This document shows, one piece after another, positions 6,231-10,747 of a stretch of 10,747 bases of DNA. Position 1 is the stretch's first letter. Each line of letters opens with the position of its first letter. The notes beneath the pieces were generated by a model. It was not told where the DNA came from. It did not search any database and was given only the letters and a program-made list of their open reading frames with translations. The stretch lies in contig JAENWI010000033.1 of NCBI GenBank assembly GCA_016650115.1, positions 1 through 10,747 on the forward strand, read 5' to 3'. A program made the position numbers and the translations under genes. The DNA is from Peptostreptococcaceae bacterium (lineage in GTDB: Bacteria; Bacillota; Clostridia; Peptostreptococcales; Anaerovoracaceae).

Positions 6231-7509
6231 TTTTCAGAATCCCCCTTATTTCACCAACTAAATATAATGAACCTGCAAAGACAACAACGTCAAATTCATC
6301 TGTTAAACTTAATGCCTGATCACATGCGTCTTTTACATTTTTAACCACTTTGCCTGAACCATTATTATCATTAATTATATCACACAATTTCTCAGCAGTC
6401 ATTTTTCTGATGTTATCTGGCTCTGTTGAAATGAACTCCCTGGCAACACTGCAAAATTGAGATATTATGCCATCCGCATCTTTGTCTTCAAGGATGCCAA
6501 CAACAAAAAGAATCTTTTTATTGGGGAAATTTTCTTCAATCACCTTTACCAATGCTTCTGCCCCAGCTTTATTGTGAGCGCCATCAATGATGATCCAAGG
6601 GTTCGTATTCAAGACCTCAAATCTCCCGGATTGCCTGGCATTTTTTATTCCAGCATATAGCCTGGAACGTTCTACATTGATTTTCTTTGTTTTTCTCAAT
6701 AATTCAATGGCAATAAGGGCAACCTTGGCATTTTCAATCTGATGCTCTCCTACCATTGTTATTTCTATTTCTGAATAATCCGTACCATAAACATTCATAT
6801 CAAAATTTGAACCGTTTAAATCTTTGTTTTTTATATTGGTTTTTATTTTCGTTGCATCAAATAATACAGCGTTCATTTCGTACGCTTTCTTAGCAATTAC
6901 TTTTGCCGCTCCCTGATCTTTGACATTTATTAATACCGGAACACCTTTTTTGATGATTCCTGCTTTCTCAAAGGCAATCTCCTCGAGACTGCTTCCAAGT
7001 CTGTCCATATGGTCGTATGAAATCGACGCAATAATTGAAATTAGAGGATTTTCAATGATATTCGTTGAATCTCCCCGTCCTCCTAATCCCACCTCTAACA
7101 CAACAAAATCTGCCTGTTTTTGCAGGAAAAACAAAAATGCTATGGCTGTGACCACCTCGAATTCAGTAGGAGAATCCAAGCCAAGTTCTACCATTACAGA
7201 ACACTTTTCTAAAACAGTATCTGTTAATTCTTCAAGTTCATTGTCATTAATATATTCCCCATCGAATTCAATTCTTTCATTAAATATCTGGAGAAAAGGA
7301 GAGGTAAAAAGCCCGACATTGTATCCGTTAGCCCTCAGTCCTTCATAAATATATCTGCTGACTGAGCCTTTTCCATTGGTGCCTGCAATGTGAACTATTT
7401 TAAGTTTTTTTTCAGGATTACCCAGAAGTTCCATGAGCTTTTGTATTCTTTCAAGTCCGAGAACACTTCCAAACTTTTCAAATTTACATATTTTTTCTAT
7501 TGCATTCAT
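6214..7509 (-). CDS. folC: Folylpolyglutamate synthase / dihydrofolate synthase
   Basis: A 431-residue Mur-ligase-family enzyme that adds glutamate to folates with ATP; in many bacteria the same protein also makes dihydrofolate from dihydropteroate. The P-loop GTNGKGS is at 43-49, followed by TSPFLQIFNERI (69-80), typical of FolC. LEVGLGGRGDSTN (138-150) is the metal/ATP loop; this position more often reads GGRLDATN or GGRLDSTN, so the Gly after Arg is a small variation. FEKAGIIKKGVP (180-191) contains the lysine usually carbamylated (K182), and DGAHN (309-313) begins the C-terminal ligase domain. The start ATG (7509) follows valS by 16 bases, and its AAGGGGA Shine-Dalgarno overlaps the valS stop codon region, implying coupled translation. 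Only one folC is visible, so whether it is bifunctional cannot be told. Confidence 0.94.
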   Translation of the reverse strand: MNAIEKICKFEKFGSVLGLERIQKLMELLGNPEKKLKIVHIAGTNGKGSVSRYIYEGLRANGYNVGLFTSPFLQIFNERIEFDGEYINDNELEELTDTVLEKCSVMVELGLDSPTEFEVVTAIAFLFFLQKQADFVVLEVGLGGRGDSTNIIENPLISIIASISYDHMDRLGSSLEEIAFEKAGIIKKGVPVLINVKDQGAAKVIAKKAYEMNAVLFDATKIKTNIKNKDLNGSNFDMNVYGTDYSEIEITMVGEHQIENAKVALIAIELLRKTKKINVERSRLYAGIKNARQSGRFEVLNTNPWIIIDGAHNKAGAEALVKVIEENFPNKKILFVVGILEDKDADGIISQFCSVAREFISTEPDNIRKMTAEKLCDIINDNNGSGKVVKNVKDACDQALSLTDEFDVVVFAGSLYLVGEIRGILKNEHKS

Positions 7510-7525
7510 TTTTTCATCTTTCCCC

Positions 7526-10213
7526 TTAAAGTTTTTTTGAAACTATATCTAATCTTGAACAAACTTTAATAAGCATGTCCTCATACTTGTATTGCTTTTC
7601 CTTTTCTTCATTAATTACTTTTTCTGGTGCTTTCGAAACAAATCCTTTATTATTCAGTTTATCCTTCAATCTAGATACTTCAATCTCTAATTTATTTTTT
7701 TCTTTCGTTAATCTTTCAAACTCAGCCTGATAATCTAATAGATCATCCAGAGGCACAAAAACTTCTATCCCGCCAATGACTGATGACATAACTTCCTCCG
7801 GTACCTGACCTTTATCTCTGGTAAACAGAATCTCAGTAATATTGGCAAGGCTCTTGATATATCTTTCACCAGCCTTGATCTCCTCCAGTTCCCACCCCTG
7901 CGCAAGGATTACTGCCCGAAGCTTTTTACTCGGTGCTGCTTCAACTTCCGCTCTTATGTTACGAATGCTTTTAATTACTTCCATGGCCAATTCCAATTTT
8001 TTCACCTCTTCAGGATACTCTGATTCCGAATGATAAATCGGCCAGCTTTCCTTCATTAAGAAACCATAAGGATTGTCAGCACCCTTTTCTCCCTTTGGCA
8101 AATAGCTGAATATTTCTTCTGTAATAAAAGGAGTGAACGGATGAAGCATTTTCAGCATATCCTTTAGCACTTTAACAAGTACAGCCCTGACTACAACTTT
8201 ATCCGCCTCATCATCACCGTAAAGTCTTCCTTTTACAAGTTCAATATACCAGTCACAATATTCATTCCATATAACCTCATAAATTTTTTGGCCTGCAAGG
8301 GAAAGCTCAAATTTGTCAAGGTTATTTGTAACATCCCTGACAGCCTCATTTACCCTTGATAGCATCCATTTATCTTCGTCTCTTAATTTAATATTTTCTG
8401 TGATGTCTGGCGTTTCTTTAAAATCACCATTCTCCTCCTGAAGATTCATTATTACAAATCTCGAAGCATTCCACAATTTATTGGCAAAGTTTCTCGAAGC
8501 CTCCAGCTTTTCGATTTTAAAGCGCATGTCATTACCTGGAGATATTCCAGTCATTAACATAAACCGAAGTGCATCTGCTCCATACTGATCAATCACTTCA
8601 AGGGGGTCGATACCATTCCCTAAGGATTTGCTCATCTTACGACCTTCTCCATCTCTAACAAGTCCATGAACATAGACATGCTTAAATGGAGCTTTGCCAG
8701 TCATTTCGATTGCAGCGAAAACCATTCTGACAACCCAGAAAAAAATGATATCATATCCTGTCACCAAAACATCTGTAGGATAAAAATATTTATAATCCTC
8801 AGTCTCTTCAGGCCAGCCTAATGTTGAAAATGGCCACAATCCTGATGAAAACCAGGTATCCAGTACATCTTCATCCTGCCTGATTTTTGTGCTCCCACAT
8901 TTTATACAAGTTACTGGTGCTATTGTCTGCACCATCAGTTCGCCGCATTCATCGCAATAATAAGCTGGAATCCGGTGCCCCCACCATAATTGTCTTGAAA
9001 TACACCAGTCTCTAATGTTTTCTAACCAATGCAGATATATTTTTTCAAATCTTTCTGGAACGTGTTCAACCGTTTTATTTTTTACAGCTTCTATAGCAGG
9101 CTTTGCCAGTTCCTCCATCGATACGAACCATTGGTCAGAAAGCATGGATTCAATGATTGTGTGGCATCGGTAGCATTCCCCTGAAGGTATAACTTTTTCC
9201 TCTGTTTTCACCAGATATCCCTCTGCTTCTAACTCTGCAACCCAGGCTTTTCTGCATTCAAATCTGTCCATTCCTTCATATTTTCCAGCGAGGCTGTTCA
9301 TAGTGGCATCATTATTAATACAACATGGTCTTTCCAAATGATGCCTTTCTCCAACTTCAAAGTCATTAGGATCATGGGCAGGAGTAATTTTAACTGCTCC
9401 GGTTCCCTTTTCGGGGTCCGGGTATGAATCCTCAATAATGGGGATTTCAAGTCCTACGATTGGAAGTATGACTTTTTTACCAACCATATGCTTATACCTT
9501 TCATCTTTTGGATTTACAGCTATTGCCACATCCCCAAACATGGTTTCAGGTCTGCTTGTCGCCACAACAATATCTTCTCCTCCATCAACGCCAGGGTATC
9601 TGAAATACCAGTACAAGCCATTTTTATCTTCATGATCCACCTCTGCATCTGAAATTGATGTTCCACAAACAGGGCACCAGTTTATCAGTCTGTTTCCTCT
9701 ATAAATCAGGCCTTTATTATATAACTGTACAAAGGTTTCAATAACAGCTTTGTTGCAGCCTTCATCCATTGTAAAACGTTCCCGGTCCCAGTCACATGAA
9801 TTGCCAAGTTTTCTGACCTGATCCGTGATCTTGCCGCCATATAGTTCCTTCCATTGCCAGGCTCTCTTCAAAAATTCTTCTCTTCCCAAATCTTCTTTTG
9901 TAAGACCTTCCTCTTCTCTTATTTTATCAACAACCTTCACCTCTGTCGCAATGCTTGCGTGATCACTGCCAGGAAGCCATAGGGCACTAAAGCCCTGCAT
10001 TCTTTTCCATCTTATGAGCACATCCTGAAGTGTCTGATCCAATGCGTGTCCCATATGAAGCTGCCCGGTAATGTTTGGTGGCGGCATCATAATTGTAAAT
10101 GGTTTTTTATCAGGATCCACTTTTGCCTTAAATGCACCTTTACTTTCCCAGTCAGCATAAATTCTATCTTCAAAATCCTTAGGGTTATAGGTCTTTGCTA
10201 AGTTTTTTTCCAT
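7526..10213 (-). CDS. valS: Valyl-tRNA synthetase
   Basis: An 895-residue class I aminoacyl-tRNA synthetase that charges tRNA-Val. The HIGH motif appears as HMGH (53-56) after PPPNITGQL, and KMSKS is at 526-530 in GRKMSKSLGN. The editing domain lies at about 180-350, with ATSRPETMFGDVA (218-230) and TPAHDPNDF (277-285). Paired cysteines at 180/183, 347/350, 420/423 and 436/439 suggest zinc knuckles. The anticodon-binding helical domain precedes the C-terminal coiled coil (about 828-885) that distinguishes ValRS from IleRS and LeuRS. The frame stays open upstream to 10387, but that part is the T-box leader. The ATG at 10213 is preferred because AAAGGAG lies 6 bases upstream and family homology begins there. 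It is the first gene of an apparent valS-folC-dgk-rocF operon controlled by uncharged tRNA-Val. Confidence 0.97.
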   Translation of the reverse strand: MEKNLAKTYNPKDFEDRIYADWESKGAFKAKVDPDKKPFTIMMPPPNITGQLHMGHALDQTLQDVLIRWKRMQGFSALWLPGSDHASIATEVKVVDKIREEEGLTKEDLGREEFLKRAWQWKELYGGKITDQVRKLGNSCDWDRERFTMDEGCNKAVIETFVQLYNKGLIYRGNRLINWCPVCGTSISDAEVDHEDKNGLYWYFRYPGVDGGEDIVVATSRPETMFGDVAIAVNPKDERYKHMVGKKVILPIVGLEIPIIEDSYPDPEKGTGAVKITPAHDPNDFEVGERHHLERPCCINNDATMNSLAGKYEGMDRFECRKAWVAELEAEGYLVKTEEKVIPSGECYRCHTIIESMLSDQWFVSMEELAKPAIEAVKNKTVEHVPERFEKIYLHWLENIRDWCISRQLWWGHRIPAYYCDECGELMVQTIAPVTCIKCGSTKIRQDEDVLDTWFSSGLWPFSTLGWPEETEDYKYFYPTDVLVTGYDIIFFWVVRMVFAAIEMTGKAPFKHVYVHGLVRDGEGRKMSKSLGNGIDPLEVIDQYGADALRFMLMTGISPGNDMRFKIEKLEASRNFANKLWNASRFVIMNLQEENGDFKETPDITENIKLRDEDKWMLSRVNEAVRDVTNNLDKFELSLAGQKIYEVIWNEYCDWYIELVKGRLYGDDEADKVVVRAVLVKVLKDMLKMLHPFTPFITEEIFSYLPKGEKGADNPYGFLMKESWPIYHSESEYPEEVKKLELAMEVIKSIRNIRAEVEAAPSKKLRAVILAQGWELEEIKAGERYIKSLANITEILFTRDKGQVPEEVMSSVIGGIEVFVPLDDLLDYQAEFERLTKEKNKLEIEVSRLKDKLNNKGFVSKAPEKVINEEKEKQYKYEDMLIKVCSRLDIVSKKL

Positions 10214-10463
10214 TGTATTCTCCTTTGTTCTCTTTTTTGCATAAAAAAAAATCCTAAAAAGCATCAATTGCTTTAAAGGACGAAATGTTCCGCGGTACCA
10301 CCTTTTTTCTACCCTGAAGTAGCTCTCATTTACCAGTAGCTCAAAAGTAACCTTCGAAAAACGTTTCCCCAGAAATCTTGCAGCCAATGGATTTCACTCT
10401 CTGTCAGGGACTTTCTTTCTACTCCTCTTTATCATAGCCAAATATTAAATTAATTTTCCACTT
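10214..10463 (-). promoter_or_regulatory. T-box riboswitch leader, valine type
   Basis: A tRNA-sensing leader between promoter and valS. In transcript order: the base of Stem I (AGTAG 10419-10423 with CTACT 10335-10339; AAAG 10415-10418 with CTTT 10344-10347), the GACAGAGAG element (10397-10405), and a specifier loop where GUU (10349-10351) is followed by the usual A (10348). A small CTAC/GTAG hairpin (10309-10322) follows, then the T-box core AAGGTGGTACCGCGG (10290-10304) and the terminator. GUU is a valine codon. The TGGT bulge (10297-10300) would pair with an ACCA tRNA end, matching the A discriminator of tRNA-Val. By the known mechanism, uncharged tRNA-Val stabilises the antiterminator and allows transcription into valS. 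The pairings are read by eye; the class assignment is firm. Confidence 0.95.
10243..10280 (-). terminator. T-box attenuator terminator
   Basis: TCCTTTAAAGCA (10269-10280) pairs with TGCTTTTTAGGA (10252-10263) around ATTGA, with a 2x2 T/T internal loop, followed by nine T residues (10243-10251). Its 5' arm CCTTT also pairs with AAAGG at the start of the T-box core, forming the competing antiterminator. Confidence 0.9.
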
Positions 10464-10469
10464 AAAATT

Positions 10470-10497
10470 ATTCTATATGATTTCTAGGATTTGTCAA
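10470..10497 (-). promoter_or_regulatory. Promoter of the valS operon
   Basis: On the minus strand a perfect TTGACA (10492-10497) is followed after 16 bases by TAGAAT (10470-10475). Transcription would start near 10463, just ahead of the T-box Stem I. The -35 box and part of the spacer lie inside the last codons of the LarC1-like gene, whose stop is at 10484-10486. No separate terminator is seen for the upstream gene. Confidence 0.8.
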
Positions 10498-10747
10498 GTA
10501 AATATGCTGTTACCACACTAAGTCTGTCCATTTCTTTTTTTCCAAATCCAAACCCAACTTTCAGACGGTTTGCAGGAATTTTTTCTATATAAACAGCACC
10601 AAGACCTTTTAGTATTCCAAGTCCTGAAGGTGTTACCATTTCATTATTTTCTTTTTCCTGAACAAATTTAATACCGCTGTTTTTCAGCAATTCCTTTACT
10701 GCTGGCACTGGAATCGGGATTAGGCCATGACTGCATTCAACAAATCC
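10484..10747 (-). CDS. LarC1-like nickel-insertion protein, C-terminal part (5' end outside window)
   Basis: The frame is open from the window edge to TAG at 10484-10486, giving 87 residues of a longer protein. A GTG at 10708 could be read as a start, but conserved sequence continues upstream of it (VECSHGLIPIPVPAVKELL), so the gene clearly enters from outside. That segment, with MVTPSGLGILK and VGFGFGKKEMD, matches the end of the LarC1 (DUF111) part of LarC. LarC inserts nickel into the pincer cofactor (pyridinium bisthiocarboxylate mononucleotide) of lactate racemase-type enzymes. Full LarC is about 400 residues and continues into a LarC2 part; here the protein ends in DKS and promoter plus T-box RNA follow. 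It may be a separate larC1 gene, as in organisms with split larC, or a truncated copy. The family match is from recognition of motifs only. Confidence 0.75.
   Translation of the reverse strand, partial: GFVECSHGLIPIPVPAVKELLKNSGIKFVQEKENNEMVTPSGLGILKGLGAVYIEKIPANRLKVGFGFGKKEMDRLSVVTAYLLDKS

Noticed and set aside
6920..7348. 142-codon plus-strand open frame
   Set aside because: It is the antisense shadow of folC; the folC frame carries all conserved motifs.
10214..10387. N-terminal extension of ValRS by 58 residues
   Set aside because: It translates the T-box leader, shows no ValRS homology, and the ATG at 10213 has the proper Shine-Dalgarno.
10484..10708. A 74-residue stand-alone gene starting at GTG 10708
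   Set aside because: The frame is open to the window edge and conserved LarC sequence continues upstream of the GTG.
1..10747. CRISPR array, insertion sequence, prophage or tRNA genes
   Set aside because: No regularly spaced repeats, transposase or integrase motifs, or tRNA-like cloverleaf sequence were seen.

Overview
The window is AT-rich chromosomal DNA that most resembles a low-GC, probably anaerobic Firmicute of the Clostridia type. The basis is strong purine-rich Shine-Dalgarno sites, a T-box leader in front of a tRNA synthetase, TTGACA/TATAAT-like promoters, U-tailed terminators and the protein families present. No species can be named from sequence alone. It reads as housekeeping and metabolic DNA; I see no prophage, insertion sequence, CRISPR array, toxin-antitoxin pair or obvious defence island.

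Layout, left to right. (1) 1-1310, minus: a CBS-domain magnesium channel gene, mgtE, complete at its N-terminus and cut by the window edge near the C-terminus. It has its own promoter and a very short leader. (2) 1417-2574, minus: a GT4 glycosyltransferase resembling diacylglycerol glucosyltransferases, with its own promoter and a terminator hairpin that contains the stop codon. (3) 2730-4238, plus: a three-gene operon of thioredoxin (trxA), CcdA and a membrane-anchored TlpA/ResA-like protein. Together these form a complete electron relay from cytosolic thioredoxin through the membrane to an extracytoplasmic thiol reductase. (4) 4261-4317: a long hairpin terminator between convergent genes, usable from both sides. 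(5) 10500 down to 4344, minus: a promoter and a valine-type T-box leader, followed by valS, folC, a diacylglycerol kinase-family gene and arginase, closely packed and probably co-transcribed. (6) 10484-10747, minus: the last part of a LarC1-like nickel-insertion protein, which stops just before the valS leader with no LarC2 part following.

The most informative structure is the T-box. A GUU (Val) specifier, a TGGT acceptor-binding bulge and a U-tailed terminator indicate that uncharged tRNA-Val switches on valS, and probably also the three metabolic genes behind it. The leader is open in the valS reading frame, so a naive start call would translate regulatory RNA; the real start is the ATG at 10213. 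Other points worth checking are the self-contained thiol relay in a probable anaerobe, the stand-alone LarC1 and the glycosyltransferase stop codon inside its terminator. None of these is clearly a new biological system.
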